From an uncultured Lachnospiraceae bacterium (GTDB lineage: Bacteria; Bacillota; Clostridia; Lachnospirales; Lachnospiraceae), in assembly GCA_910584695.1 (NCBI GenBank), contig CAJUBR010000009.1, positions 1 to 60,249 of the forward strand: 60,249 bases of DNA, given 5' to 3'. Positions 35,698 to 44,991 of this stretch are shown one piece after another. The position numbers and the translations under genes were made by a program. Numbering within the stretch: the first letter of the stretch is position 1; each line of letters opens with the position of its first letter. A model generated the notes under the pieces. It searched no databases. It was not told the DNA's origin and saw nothing but the letters and a program-made list of their open reading frames with translations.

Positions 35698-36357
35698 CTA
35701 CTTCATATAAAGACCTGCTAACTTCATATCCTCATCAAACGTAATGGTATAAGTTACGCTTACATTCTCATAGGCAGTATTCATCTGTACGACCACACTC
35801 TTTTTCCCCATCTGTGATATCTGACTCATATATACCTTGCCAAAAGATACAAATGCCCCCCAATCAGAACCAATATTTTCCTTCGCTGCTTTCAAATCAC
35901 CATAATCCTCTTTTTCCAATACTTTTTTCATGGTATCATTGGAATAATCACATAAACCCTCAAAATCCTCTTTATCCAGCAGTTGAACAATTAACTCTGA
36001 CCGGTCTTCCACATCATCTTTATGAAACGTTCCATCGCTTCCTACTTCACTGACCTTAGGCCACCACCAACTGATTAAAAGGAGCACGATGAGCAAAATG
36101 ACCCCAATTAAAGCTAACAGCTTCCCCATTTTCCTCTTTTGGGCAGCTTTTATTTCTTCATTAGAAAAATTATCATTAAACTCCTTTGCCACATTTTCCG
36201 GTGTCCCCATTCGAACCTGAATCTCTTCCAGTGTTTCACCGGTTTCCATAGCAGTCTGAATATCCGCTTCCAACTGTCTTTTGATATCTTCCCGTTTTGC
36301 TTTGGAACATTTCAAATTTTTAATAATACATTTGATATATTTTTTGCTATCCATCAT
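35698..36357 (-). CDS. DUF1700-like (HAAS) plus DUF3887-like membrane protein
   Basis: 219 residues. Residues 1-60 (CIIKNLKCSKAKREDIKRQL, then EEIQVRMGTPENVAKEFN) are the HAAS/DUF1700-like helical domain that accompanies PadR regulators. One membrane helix follows (KLLALIGVILLIVLLLISWW). The outer part (SELIVQLLDKEDFEGLCDYS, KVYMSQISQMGKKSVVVQMN) resembles DUF3887. The ATG overlaps the PadR stop (ATGA), so the two are one operon. It is probably a membrane sensor or effector tied to PadR control. Confidence 0.75.
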   Translation of the reverse strand: MMDSKKYIKCIIKNLKCSKAKREDIKRQLEADIQTAMETGETLEEIQVRMGTPENVAKEFNDNFSNEEIKAAQKRKMGKLLALIGVILLIVLLLISWWWPKVSEVGSDGTFHKDDVEDRSELIVQLLDKEDFEGLCDYSNDTMKKVLEKEDYGDLKAAKENIGSDWGAFVSFGKVYMSQISQMGKKSVVVQMNTAYENVSVTYTITFDEDMKLAGLYMK

Positions 36358-36692
36358 AAATCCTCCATAATCCGTGTCACATTATTTGAAAATCTTGCCC
36401 ACAAGTCATTTAACTCTGCGATTGTCTTCCTGCCTTTTTCTGTAATCGCATAATATTTTCTGGAAACTTCTTTCCCTTTCGGCTCACTCCATCTGCTTAT
36501 TACAAGTGCTTCATCTTCCAGGCGATACAAAATGGGATAAAGAGTTCCCTCTTTTAATTCAAACAGACTTCCGCTTCTTTCACTTAACTCATTGATCAAC
36601 TGATATCCATATTTCTCTTCCCGTTCCAATAATTTGAGTACCAGCATTTCCAATACGCCCTTTTTCATCTGCCGCTCATATTTGGGATTCAA
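36354..36692 (-). CDS. PadR family transcriptional regulator
   Basis: 112 residues from TTG 36692, set seven bases after GGAGG; this gives the normal PadR length, while the open frame runs 28 codons further into the operator. GVLEMLVLKLLEREEKYGYQ and LFELKEGTLYPILYRLEDEA are the winged-helix motifs, and SRKYYAITEKGRKTI the wing. It probably represses its own operon through the palindrome at 36715-36735. Confidence 0.88.
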   Translation of the reverse strand: MNPKYERQMKKGVLEMLVLKLLEREEKYGYQLINELSERSGSLFELKEGTLYPILYRLEDEALVISRWSEPKGKEVSRKYYAITEKGRKTIAELNDLWARFSNNVTRIMEDL

Positions 36693-36714
36693 CTGACCAC
36701 CTCCCTCCAAAATA

Positions 36715-36735
36715 ATACTTAGTATTACTAAGTAT
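36715..36735. promoter_or_regulatory. Perfect PadR-type operator
   Basis: ATACTTAGTA-T-TACTAAGTAT: two perfect 10-base arms around one base, 23 bases before the PadR start. PadR sites are commonly of the ATACT-AGTAT type, so self-regulation is likely. Confidence 0.75.
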
Positions 36736-36782
36736 ATATTAATACATATACTATCCCTTGTCAACATATAAAGCAAAAAAGC

Positions 36783-36835
36783 TAGAAGCTGCTGGTACAG
36801 CGAATAATCAATATTCGATGTACCAGCAGCTTCTA
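36783..36835 (-). terminator. Strong terminator after the 160-residue hypothetical gene
   Basis: TAGAAGCTGCTGGTACA pairs perfectly with TGTACCAGCAGCTTCTA; the loop carries a further GAATA/TATTC pairing. On the minus strand TTTTTT follows. Confidence 0.85.
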
Positions 36836-36920
36836 ACTTTTATTTTAATTATTTTATTTATTATTTTTACCTGATGCTAATTCATTAATATTTGTTGCAC
36901 TAGCCAAACACAACTTCTAA

Positions 36921-37403
36921 TTATATTATGATTACGGTTCCTTCTTCACAAAAAAACAGTTCATCCTCATCCACAAAAAATGCCACATCAATCCATGAGT
37001 TCATTTCTATTTCATATTCCCGGTCATCTGTTTTCCTCTCATCCGGAAATTGCAAAAATTCTTTTAAAATACATCCGTTTTTTATGGCTATAAACTCTCC
37101 ATACGGCACGGCATCATTATATCCGGCAAAAATAAATTCATCCTCACAGGCAAAATATTTCCAGCTTTGTGCCGGAATCGTGGATAGAAAACCAGAAACA
37201 TCCTCAAATATAGTCCAATCTGCTTTTTCATAAATATAAAGACACGTCCCTTTCCACTGTTCATTTTCATCCAGACATAACTTCACACAATCCGATAAAC
37301 AAACTTTATCATATTTCTCTTTTACCGGTTCGTCCATCCAATCTAAAAACCTCTGAATGGCTTTCTCTTTACTTGTCTTGATTCTAAAATAACTTGGATT
37401 CAT
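36921..37403 (-). CDS. Hypothetical protein, 160 residues
   Basis: No family recognised. It is soluble and very acidic/aromatic, with DWTIFEDVSGFLSTIPAQSW, KYFACEDEFIFAGYNDAVPY and VAFFVDEDELFFCEEGTVII. The alternating hydrophobic pattern and composition recall SMI1/KNR4-like or other immunity-protein superfamily members, but no toxin gene is adjacent. It has its own strong terminator. Confidence 0.6.
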   Translation of the reverse strand: MNPSYFRIKTSKEKAIQRFLDWMDEPVKEKYDKVCLSDCVKLCLDENEQWKGTCLYIYEKADWTIFEDVSGFLSTIPAQSWKYFACEDEFIFAGYNDAVPYGEFIAIKNGCILKEFLQFPDERKTDDREYEIEMNSWIDVAFFVDEDELFFCEEGTVIII

Positions 37404-37505
37404 ACATGTTTCCTTCTTAATATAACTGTTTTTTGCAAATTTTCGTAAGATACCTGACAGTGCCTATTTTGCCATTCGCACCTTATGAAACCAAATATGA
37501 TATAC

Positions 37506-38294
37506 TCATACCGCTAAATCTTTATTCCGATACCGGAACCATGCTGCCATAAATGAAACTGTAATGATTCCGACTCCAATTCCTAACATTATAGCATCAA
37601 TTTCCCCATTGGTAAAGATATCAGCAGCATTGGAGTAATAAAATGGCGTAATGTATTTAACATCCTCAATCGCCGGAAGGATGCGGCACATCATATCAGC
37701 AGCAAACATAAAAATTGCAATTCCTAATCCTGCTCCCATAAGATTCTTTTTTACACACGCAGACAGCATAAAGCATATCGTTCCGATTTCAATCTGCATG
37801 ATAAGCTGTGCAAAATGATATAGCAGCATTTCCTTCCCTGAAATTTCCTCCTTCATCATGATAAAACCCAGAATATACATCAACGTACAAAGCAGATTAA
37901 ATACCAGAATATTGCTGACCAACGCCGCATATTTCTGAAGCAGAATACTCTGTCTGCTGACAGGAAGGACATTCAGAAATTCCGATGTATGGAAAGCCTC
38001 TTCCTTTGACAGCATTCCCGTCCCCAAAATTGCAGCAAACATGGCTCCACCTAATCCATGCATCATAGCAATCTCTGTGGCATAAAAACCGGTAAGCGTA
38101 GCCAGACTCATTTTATCCATTCCCAGCGCTACCGACATCGCACCCATATTTGAATAAGCATCTGCCATTTCCTGTATGGAATCTTCCAGACTTGTATAGA
38201 GTAAAATGCAGCCAAAGCATAAACCTCCTACACATAAGACCCATGTCAGCAGACTTTTCAGATTCATTTTCATTTCATGTACATATAATGTCAT
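37506..38294 (-). CDS. ABC-2 type transporter permease
   Basis: 262 residues with six hydrophobic segments and a basic cytosolic N-terminus (TLYVHEMKMNLKSLLTWVLC). The periplasm-side loop and the EEAFHTSEFLNVLPVSRQSI segment after the second helix are typical of ABC-2 permeases. It overlaps the upstream ATPase by four bases (ATGA). It is the final gene of the LytTR-DUF3021-ABC operon. Confidence 0.85.
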   Translation of the reverse strand: MTLYVHEMKMNLKSLLTWVLCVGGLCFGCILLYTSLEDSIQEMADAYSNMGAMSVALGMDKMSLATLTGFYATEIAMMHGLGGAMFAAILGTGMLSKEEAFHTSEFLNVLPVSRQSILLQKYAALVSNILVFNLLCTLMYILGFIMMKEEISGKEMLLYHFAQLIMQIEIGTICFMLSACVKKNLMGAGLGIAIFMFAADMMCRILPAIEDVKYITPFYYSNAADIFTNGEIDAIMLGIGVGIITVSFMAAWFRYRNKDLAV

Positions 38295-39130
38295 ACCTGT
38301 TCCTCCTCGTAATAATGCATAAATATCTCATCCAGTTCCGGTTCTTCGATTACAATATCCTCTATATCATGCCCTGCAAAACTGGCAAACAGTTCATTTA
38401 AATTCCCTCTATAAACCATATTTTCCTCTACTCCGTCTTTTATCATGTGAATGCGTTTAGCATTGGTTTTTGTCAGATTTTCCACTGTATCGGAACGGAT
38501 TAACTTCCCCTCCCTAATGATTGCAGCATGCTTACAATATTTTTTTATCTCCGATAATACATGAGACGACAGAAAACAGGTGGTTCCCTGTTTATTATAT
38601 TCAATAATCAGTTTAAAAAATTCTGCCTGCATTAACGGGTCCAGGCCGCTGGTAGGCTCATCAAAAATAAACAGTTCCGGCTTATGCTGCATCGCACAGA
38701 CAATACTGACTTTCTTGCGGTTACCAAGCGACAGCTCCTCTATCCTCTTTTCCGTGTCTACCAAAAGCCGTTCACACAACATAGATGCTTCCTGCTTACA
38801 ATCCATATTCCGCATGTCCGCAGCAAATTGAATCACATCTTTTACTTTCATGGAGGGATAAAACATTGCTTCGGAAGGCATATATCCAATCTTCTTAAGA
38901 ATCCGGTCATGATGCTTTTTTACCTCCATTCCAAGAATAGACGCATTTCCCTGTTGAAACTTTATCAGTCCCAACAGGCTTCGTATCGTTGTGGATTTTC
39001 CTGCACCGTTCGGTCCTAAAAATCCGAAAATATCCCCTTTTTCCACTTCCATGGTCAGGTTTATGATCCCTCTTTTCCTTCCATATGTTTTCGTCAGATT
39101 ATGAACGGTAATTGCATATTCCTTTTCCAT
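38291..39130 (-). CDS. ABC transporter ATP-binding protein
   Basis: 279 residues. Walker A GFLGPNGAGKSTTIRSLLGL, signature ELSLGNRKKVSIVCAM (variant LSLGN), Walker B ELFIFDEPTSGLDP and CFLSSHVLSEIKKYC are present. It is of the CcmA/BcrA type used by export pumps. It abuts the DUF3021 gene (stop and start share base 39130) and overlaps the permease, so the four genes are tightly coupled. Confidence 0.92.
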   Translation of the reverse strand: MEKEYAITVHNLTKTYGRKRGIINLTMEVEKGDIFGFLGPNGAGKSTTIRSLLGLIKFQQGNASILGMEVKKHHDRILKKIGYMPSEAMFYPSMKVKDVIQFAADMRNMDCKQEASMLCERLLVDTEKRIEELSLGNRKKVSIVCAMQHKPELFIFDEPTSGLDPLMQAEFFKLIIEYNKQGTTCFLSSHVLSEIKKYCKHAAIIREGKLIRSDTVENLTKTNAKRIHMIKDGVEENMVYRGNLNELFASFAGHDIEDIVIEEPELDEIFMHYYEEEQV

Positions 39131-39582
39131 TATGATTCCCTGTCCTTTCTGTTTTTCTTAAAATTCTCCAGTTCCCGGTTAAGCCTGATGGTATCAGCCT
39201 CCCTTTTTATTCTATATACTACGGCTGCACAAACAATTGCAAAAAATATATAAATAGAAAAGAGCACTGTCACTTTTATGTTCCTGTCATACCACCGGAA
39301 CAAATAACTTACTGCAGTATAGATCCCGGAACAGATCACTGCAAACATACCTTCTTTTATACCAAAATGCCTGCCTTCATCAAAATTATCAAAAACAAAA
39401 TACTGGATATAACCCATAGCGTAAGTGGTACATATCATCTGTGCCATCACAATAATATCTGCCTTAAAGCTTCCTCCTAGAATCCTATACATTACATAAA
39501 AAAATAAGATACAAAAAAAATACAGGCATGCCTTAAACTCAACTTCTATCTCTAAAGAAAGATATCGTTTTAATCGGTTCAT
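39130..39582 (-). CDS. DUF3021 family membrane protein
   Basis: 150 residues with four hydrophobic segments and a basic C-terminal tail (RLNRELENFKKNRKDRES). DUF3021 proteins are typically encoded right after a LytTR DNA-binding protein, as here (four-base overlap), and are thought to sense or restrain the regulator at the membrane. No histidine kinase is present. Confidence 0.82.
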   Translation of the reverse strand: MNRLKRYLSLEIEVEFKACLYFFCILFFYVMYRILGGSFKADIIVMAQMICTTYAMGYIQYFVFDNFDEGRHFGIKEGMFAVICSGIYTAVSYLFRWYDRNIKVTVLFSIYIFFAIVCAAVVYRIKREADTIRLNRELENFKKNRKDRES

Positions 39583-40022
39583 TCCGCTTCCCCCCTTAAT
39601 ATTTTTCTTAACTCCTTCGCATAACGTCTGGATATCACTACATGTTCCCCATTATCCATTGTGGCATCAATCCGGTTTCCCGACAGGCTTTTTAACTTTT
39701 TTATCCGGTATATATTGATCACCATAGACTTACTGCATCTGAAATATCCATCCCCTGCATAATTCGCCTCAACGGACATCAATGTTAAATTCGCCTTATA
39801 CACTTCATGTTCTGTGTAGAGATAAGTAACACCATCTACGCTTTCCAGATAGAGCACACTCTGTGGTGAAAGCATAACCTTCTGTCCTTCCGTCACCCCT
39901 AATAGTTTATCATTTCTTTCTTCTATATAACTTATAATATTATCAATCTGAGCCGTCATCTTCCGGTACCGGATAATGATCTCTTCATTTCCCTGTGTTA
40001 TTTGCTGTAACGTGATCTTCAT
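39579..40022 (-). CDS. LytTR family DNA-binding protein
   Basis: 147 residues. The LytTR domain fills the C-terminal two thirds: VLYLESVDGVTYLYTEHEVY, GYFRCSKSMVINIYRIKKLK and HVVISRRYAKELRKIL. There is no receiver domain, so it is the short type that pairs with DUF3021. It is the first gene of a four-gene operon and probably activates or represses the ABC exporter genes that follow. Confidence 0.88.
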   Translation of the reverse strand: MKITLQQITQGNEEIIIRYRKMTAQIDNIISYIEERNDKLLGVTEGQKVMLSPQSVLYLESVDGVTYLYTEHEVYKANLTLMSVEANYAGDGYFRCSKSMVINIYRIKKLKSLSGNRIDATMDNGEHVVISRRYAKELRKILRGEAE

Positions 40023-40217
40023 ATTTTCCTTTCCATCCTGAACATAATCTTTTCCTGTTTTCTCTTTTATAATATATCTTCACCCATAAAACAAGCGGCT
40101 TTTTATAAGATGCACTTTTTTATCCGTAAGGTGCTCTTAATAAAACAAGGATACAAAAATACTGTTATACTTAATATCATACGTTGTCAACCAAAAGGAA
40201 TTATAATAGGATAAAAA

Positions 40218-40505
40218 ATGTATCAAGTTGCATATCTTATTTTACGTGATGCCGGGTTCGCAGAAGATTCTGTACAGGAGGCTTTCTTAAAATTAATGAA
40301 ATGGAATATATATTTTGAAAACCCAAAATCAGATGACTGTAAACGGTATATCATAACAGTTATTAAACATTCTTCAATCGATATCTAAATAAAAAGAAAC
40401 AGGAACGGGAAATTATGTATCTTTCTGACAAAGATGCAAATATAAAAGATATGACTGAATCAAATGGTATGAACACAGATATAGAAGAATTTGTCGCGTT
40501 AGAGG
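40218..40505 (+). pseudogene. ECF sigma factor remnant
   Basis: MYQVAYLILRDAGFAEDSVQ then EAFLKLMKWNIYF is a sigma region-2 segment lacking its N-terminus. The frame stops at 40388, and after a one-base shift continues NKKKQEREIMYLSDKDANIK and TDIEEFVALEG, the linker before region 4. The rest of region 4 is missing and the DNA runs straight into a membrane-protein fragment. The gene is dead unless the shift is an artefact. Confidence 0.7.
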
Positions 40506-40523
40506 GAATACATAAATTTTCCA

Positions 40524-41043
40524 GTGTCTTTAATCATCATATTGATACCTATCGCAGTAAATGCTACAACAAACGGTGAATTTTTTAATCGAATATGGGG
40601 ACGTTTATCAAAAGAAAATGTAGCATCTCATGATGAAATATTATATAATGAACAAGAGTTCCCATACACATACACATTTCCTGAAAGAGAATATGTAGAT
40701 ATCGATGGAGCCAGAGGCATACAATCCTGAAACAAAGGGTATCACTTTAGAAGTGAGTGAATATCTCTGCACCAGAGGAGAATTGTTTGAAACCAATGCA
40801 GAAACTTTTGATAAGTATAAAGCTGACACAAAAGTTTCTAATATTCTGATTCCTCTTCGTGCACCGGTCAAAACAACCGAATATGTAAACACAGATGGCG
40901 GAATCACCAGTATTTCTCCATTAGCCATGAAAATTGATATGGATAAAGGTCTTGGATTATCTGAGTTAAATGAGGAATTATATGATCCCGATAATATTGA
41001 ATCCATTACAGTAAATGAAACGACATATACCCTAAAGCCTTAA
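40524..41043 (+). pseudogene. Remnant of the sigma-linked membrane (anti-sigma-like) protein
   Basis: The first frame reads SLIIILIPIAVNATTNGEFF (a membrane helix exit) and ends at 40730. The second frame from about 40705 continues EAYNPETKGITLEVSEYLCT and IPLRAPVKTTEYVNTDGGIT to 41043. One frameshift near 40710-40720 separates them. The cytosolic N-terminal part is missing. It resembles the outer domain of DUF4179-type anti-sigma proteins encoded with ECF sigma factors. Confidence 0.55.
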
Positions 41044-41127
41044 AATCACGAAACATTATTACCACGCTGAAATTTCATTTACATTTCACTTTATTTTGTT
41101 ATAACCTTTAGCAGTCAATAGTTCCCG

Positions 41128-41217
41128 CAGCAAGCTACGGGGTATTTGACCCTCGCGGCATTCGTCAAATGGGTATGCAAGCATGTCCGCTTGACTCATT
41201 GCCCGCAAAAATAAAAA
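41128..41217 (+). repeat. Interspersed repeat family B, long copy
   Basis: CCCGCAGCAAGCTACGGGGT plus ATTTGACCC leads into GTCAAATGGGTATGCAAGCA, TGTCCGCTTGACTCATTGCC and CGCAAAAATAAAAAG. It is the fullest copy, with an extra 5' hairpin, and ends 28 bases before the next gene. Confidence 0.75.
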
Positions 41218-41244
41218 GAGCAGTGGATAAAGGAGCGACGAAGC

Positions 41245-43059
41245 ATGAAACAAAGCAAACCATATTTTAAAATTATTCTATTATTGGTTCTGACATTTTT
41301 TTTCATATACATGAACCAAAGTGCTGCCGTATTTGCAGCACAGATGACAACAGAACAGCCATCTGATAATGAAAATAGTACTGAAGAGGAATACAATCCG
41401 GAAGATCCCGAAATTCCTGTTTTAGATAAAACAGCATTGGAAGAACAGATTGCAGTAGCAGAGGCAATTTTACCAAAGCAAAATAGTTATACTTCTGCTA
41501 CATATAATGCAATGGTAAACATACTGAATACTTCAAAACAAATATACGCAGATGAAAGCAGCAGCCAGCTAGACATTGATACCGCATGCCTCAACCTAAA
41601 AAATGCGATCAATGCATTAGAGCTACTGGCAGACAAGACAGCACTAAAGCAGCTTATGGATACTGCCGCTGCCTATAAAAAATGGTTATATACTTCCGCT
41701 ACATACAAAAAAGTGACAACTGCCCTAAAAAATGCACAAAAAGTTTATGACAATCCCCAGGCAACACAAAAAGAAGCAGATCAAAAAATGACCGCTTTAA
41801 AACAAGCGATAGACGGACTGCAGTTAGCAGTACAGCCCCGAAGTGTAAAAGGAGATACCTATTACTATAACATACGTGATTTTGGTGCCTCTGGATCTGA
41901 CCGCAAAGATGACCGTGCCGCTATACAGGCGGCACTTGATACCGCAGGAAGTGACCATAAAATTGTGGTCCAGGTTCCTAACGGAAAATATTATATCAGT
42001 GGTGTGCTATATATCCAGTCCAACACAACACTTCAACTATCCAATCTGGCAACCATATATCGCAGTAATACAGATAGTAATATGCTCATGGTTTCCAATA
42101 ACAATCATAAGACCACAACTTTTTACGGATATACCTTAGGACATCATATTACTGTTACAGGAGGAACATGGGATGGTGGTAAGATTTCTAAACTAAACAA
42201 AGAGAAGTACGCCCATAACTTAATTTATATCGGACACAGCGAGAATGTCACGATCAGCAATACCACTATTAAAAATTGCTATGGTGCCCATGCTCTGGAG
42301 TTTGCAGGTGTGAGAAATTCATCCATCAACAAATGTACATTTACCGGTTTCCGTTATGATCCTTCCAAATTTACATCAGAAGCTGTCCAGCTGGATATCT
42401 GCGATAAAAATTCAAGTGATGGATCCTGGGCACCGGGGTATACAGCAGACGGAACAACATGTAAAAATATCACCATTTCCAACAATAAGTTTGTTGATTA
42501 TCCAAGGGGGATTGGCTGTCATCATCTATACAGCACAGGTTCAAAAAGAAATGGAAGTTTTAGCGGTCCTTACGAAAACATCATTATCAAGAACAATACA
42601 TTTAAGCGAAGTTCCGCTTCCAAACAGTACCTGTGCTCCAGCGGTATTTTTATTATTGGTGCGAAAAAAATTCAGATCACCAATAATACGGTAGATAAAT
42701 ACAACTATGGCATCTGGGTTAAAAATTCCTCTCAAATAACCATTAAGAATAATAAGTTAAAATACAACACCTATGCCAACATTATTTATTCCGGCAATAC
42801 CGGTAAGAAAAATGCTACTATTAAGTTTACGGTTACTCAGGATAAATATAAAACAAAAAAATTGGTATATACATGTCCTACAATAAAAAAAGGATATGTA
42901 AAAACCGCCGGTAAGACCTACCGCTTTAAAAAGGCGGCTTCAAAGCATACCGTCAAATTAAAAAAGAAATTAAAACGAAATCAGAAAATGACGTTTTATG
43001 GGCAGGATGCCAGCGGCAATAAATTTTACAGAACTTATTACACACCTAAAAGGAAATAA
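41245..43059 (+). CDS. Secreted FIVAR - right-handed beta-helix (pectate lyase-like) protein
   Basis: 604 residues. MKQSKPYFKIILLLVLTFFF followed by AVFAAQ is a signal peptide. Residues 55-195 are two FIVAR-like helical repeats (YTSATYNAMVNILNTSKQIY; YTSATYKKVTTALKNAQKVY). From 205, YNIRDFGASGSDRKDDRAAI begins a pectate-lyase-3/beta-helix domain with many NITISNNKF-type rungs. The last 90 residues are Lys-rich. It is probably a surface or secreted polysaccharide-binding or degrading protein; the catalytic residues are not identifiable by eye. AAAGGAG precedes the ATG. Confidence 0.82.
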   Translation: MKQSKPYFKIILLLVLTFFFIYMNQSAAVFAAQMTTEQPSDNENSTEEEYNPEDPEIPVLDKTALEEQIAVAEAILPKQNSYTSATYNAMVNILNTSKQIYADESSSQLDIDTACLNLKNAINALELLADKTALKQLMDTAAAYKKWLYTSATYKKVTTALKNAQKVYDNPQATQKEADQKMTALKQAIDGLQLAVQPRSVKGDTYYYNIRDFGASGSDRKDDRAAIQAALDTAGSDHKIVVQVPNGKYYISGVLYIQSNTTLQLSNLATIYRSNTDSNMLMVSNNNHKTTTFYGYTLGHHITVTGGTWDGGKISKLNKEKYAHNLIYIGHSENVTISNTTIKNCYGAHALEFAGVRNSSINKCTFTGFRYDPSKFTSEAVQLDICDKNSSDGSWAPGYTADGTTCKNITISNNKFVDYPRGIGCHHLYSTGSKRNGSFSGPYENIIIKNNTFKRSSASKQYLCSSGIFIIGAKKIQITNNTVDKYNYGIWVKNSSQITIKNNKLKYNTYANIIYSGNTGKKNATIKFTVTQDKYKTKKLVYTCPTIKKGYVKTAGKTYRFKKAASKHTVKLKKKLKRNQKMTFYGQDASGNKFYRTYYTPKRK

Positions 43060-43098
43060 CCATAACCTATGTTCTGATCATAAAACGAGGGGATATTT

Positions 43099-43617
43099 AT
43101 GAACCATACAAATATACAAAACACAGCCTTACATAACAATTTTAGAAACAGCAGGGAATCTAAGCTATACTATTATCCGGATATCACTGCTCTTGGCAGT
43201 ATTACCATTACCAGTACCAAGGATGCCATCACCGCCATTCATCTTGGAACCTTGGTCAATCCCCTCGGAACTAATCTCCGTACTCCTTTAATAGACAAAG
43301 CATTTCTGGAAATAAAAGAATATCTGGAAGGCAGGCGGAAAACCTTTGATCTTCCTCTAGCACCTAACGGCACTGCCTTTCAGCAAAAGGTCTGGAATGC
43401 ACTATGCACCATTCCCTACGGGGAAACCAGAAGTTATTCAGAGATTGCTGAAATAATCGGTAATCCAAAAGCATGCCGTGCAGTGGGTATGGCAAATAAC
43501 AAAAATCCAATTATCATTATGATTCCATGCCACCGGGTAATAGGGAAAAATGGCAGTCTTGTAGGTTATGCAGGAGGGCTAGAAACCAAGGAATATTTAC
43601 TTAATTTAGAGGCTTAA
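43099..43617 (+). CDS. ogt: Methylated-DNA--protein-cysteine S-methyltransferase
   Basis: 172 residues. The C-terminal domain has FQQKVWNALCTIPYGETRSY, RAVGMANNKNPIIIMIPCHR (cut at the acceptor region) and VIGKNGSLVGYAGGLETKEY. The PCHR Cys accepts the alkyl group from O6-methylguanine in a single-turnover repair. The N-terminal 75 residues are the usual Ogt-type domain. GAGGGGAT precedes the ATG. Confidence 0.93.
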   Translation: MNHTNIQNTALHNNFRNSRESKLYYYPDITALGSITITSTKDAITAIHLGTLVNPLGTNLRTPLIDKAFLEIKEYLEGRRKTFDLPLAPNGTAFQQKVWNALCTIPYGETRSYSEIAEIIGNPKACRAVGMANNKNPIIIMIPCHRVIGKNGSLVGYAGGLETKEYLLNLEA

Positions 43618-43733
43618 CTTATTTATGATAGACGGCTATTTTTCTTTATCAAAAAGATTTATCCGTATATCTCCTTTTATGTAACATATATCCTTCCATA
43701 AACCGCTACCACTTTCTAAGTTTTCCTCATATC

Positions 43734-44783
43734 CTACGCTCTCACCGCCCACCTCATTTTCGTTGACCGTGCACGGGGATTCCGGTTACATTCCTCTGCC
43801 GATGGACGAATTACATCTTCCGCAATTTCACGGTATATCCCCATTTTCCTCCCTGCCTTAAAGGCTTTCTTTACCAGTCTATCTTCACCTGAATGAAAGG
43901 TTAGAATTGCCACACGTCCTCCCGGCACTAAAACCTCCGGTAATTTATCTAAAAAGTTGTAAAGAACCTCAAATTCACTATTTACATCAATTCGAAGTGC
44001 CTGAAAACATCTCTGACAGGACTTCCTCACTGCTTCCTTTCTCTCCTTTTGCGGTATAAAAGAAAGGGCTGCTTCTATCGTTTCTTTAAACTGTGTTGTC
44101 GTCTCAATTTTATCTTTTCTCCGGTTCCGCCTGATTACCTCCCCTGCAATCTCTTTTGCATATGGTTCATCAGAATTTTCTTCTAACATCCCCTGAAGTT
44201 CTTCCTCCGTAATGTCAAAAAGCCGCTCCGCTGCAGAGATTCCTTTCTCCGGATTCAGCCGCAAATCCAGAGGTCCTTCAAATTTGTAGGTAAATCCCCT
44301 CTCTGGATTATCAATCTGCATGGAGGATACCCCTAAATCTGCCAGAACAAAATCAAATTTTCCTGCTTCTTCTGCCACCTGATCGATATTTGCAAAATTA
44401 ATCTGCTTCACAGTAAGAATTTCCGGCCCAAACCCTTTGGATGCAAGCCGTTTCTTTGTTTTTTCAATCTCAATCGGATCAACATCCAACGCATATATAT
44501 GACCCTTTCCCTCTAAACATTTTAGCAACTCCTGGGTATGCCCACCATACCCAAGAGTTGCATCTAACCCTTTCTGTCCAGGTTTAATCTTAAAAAAATC
44601 CAGAATTTCATCTACACAAATAGAAATATGCATACCCGCAGGGGTACTTCCCTTCCTTATCACCTTCTCTATGGTATCTGCATATTTTTCCGGATTCTGT
44701 TCTTTATATTTTTCTTTAAATGTTTTCGGATGTGTTCCGCTATATCTGACTCTTCTTTTATGTACCTGCTCCTTTTCTTCCAT
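43734..44783 (-). CDS. rsmH: 16S rRNA (cytosine-N4)-methyltransferase RsmH family, extended N-terminus
   Basis: 349 residues, about 40 longer than typical RsmH because of a basic N-terminal extension (HKRRVRYSGTHPKTFKEKYK). HISICVDEILDFF, DATLGYGGHTQELL (SAM motif), FVLADLGVSSMQIDNPERGF and ILTFHSGEDRLVKKAFK match the family. RsmH methylates C1402 of 16S rRNA. It lies outside any division gene cluster, so it may be a second copy with a different role. GGAGAATATC precedes the ATG. Confidence 0.85.
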   Translation of the reverse strand: MEEKEQVHKRRVRYSGTHPKTFKEKYKEQNPEKYADTIEKVIRKGSTPAGMHISICVDEILDFFKIKPGQKGLDATLGYGGHTQELLKCLEGKGHIYALDVDPIEIEKTKKRLASKGFGPEILTVKQINFANIDQVAEEAGKFDFVLADLGVSSMQIDNPERGFTYKFEGPLDLRLNPEKGISAAERLFDITEEELQGMLEENSDEPYAKEIAGEVIRRNRRKDKIETTTQFKETIEAALSFIPQKERKEAVRKSCQRCFQALRIDVNSEFEVLYNFLDKLPEVLVPGGRVAILTFHSGEDRLVKKAFKAGRKMGIYREIAEDVIRPSAEECNRNPRARSTKMRWAVRA

Positions 44784-44991
44784 GATATTCTCCTGTTATA
44801 TAATTCTATTTCCGTATAAACACCAAATATTTTCCATATTCTATACTTTCTCTTATATTACCGGAATAGTATAACAAAAAAATTATTTAAAATCTATTAA
44901 AATATCATTTTGATACTGATAAGCAGGAATCCTTCTTTCTCACCGGATACATAAGCTTCCAATCAGTGAAGCTACAATATACAAATTATAT

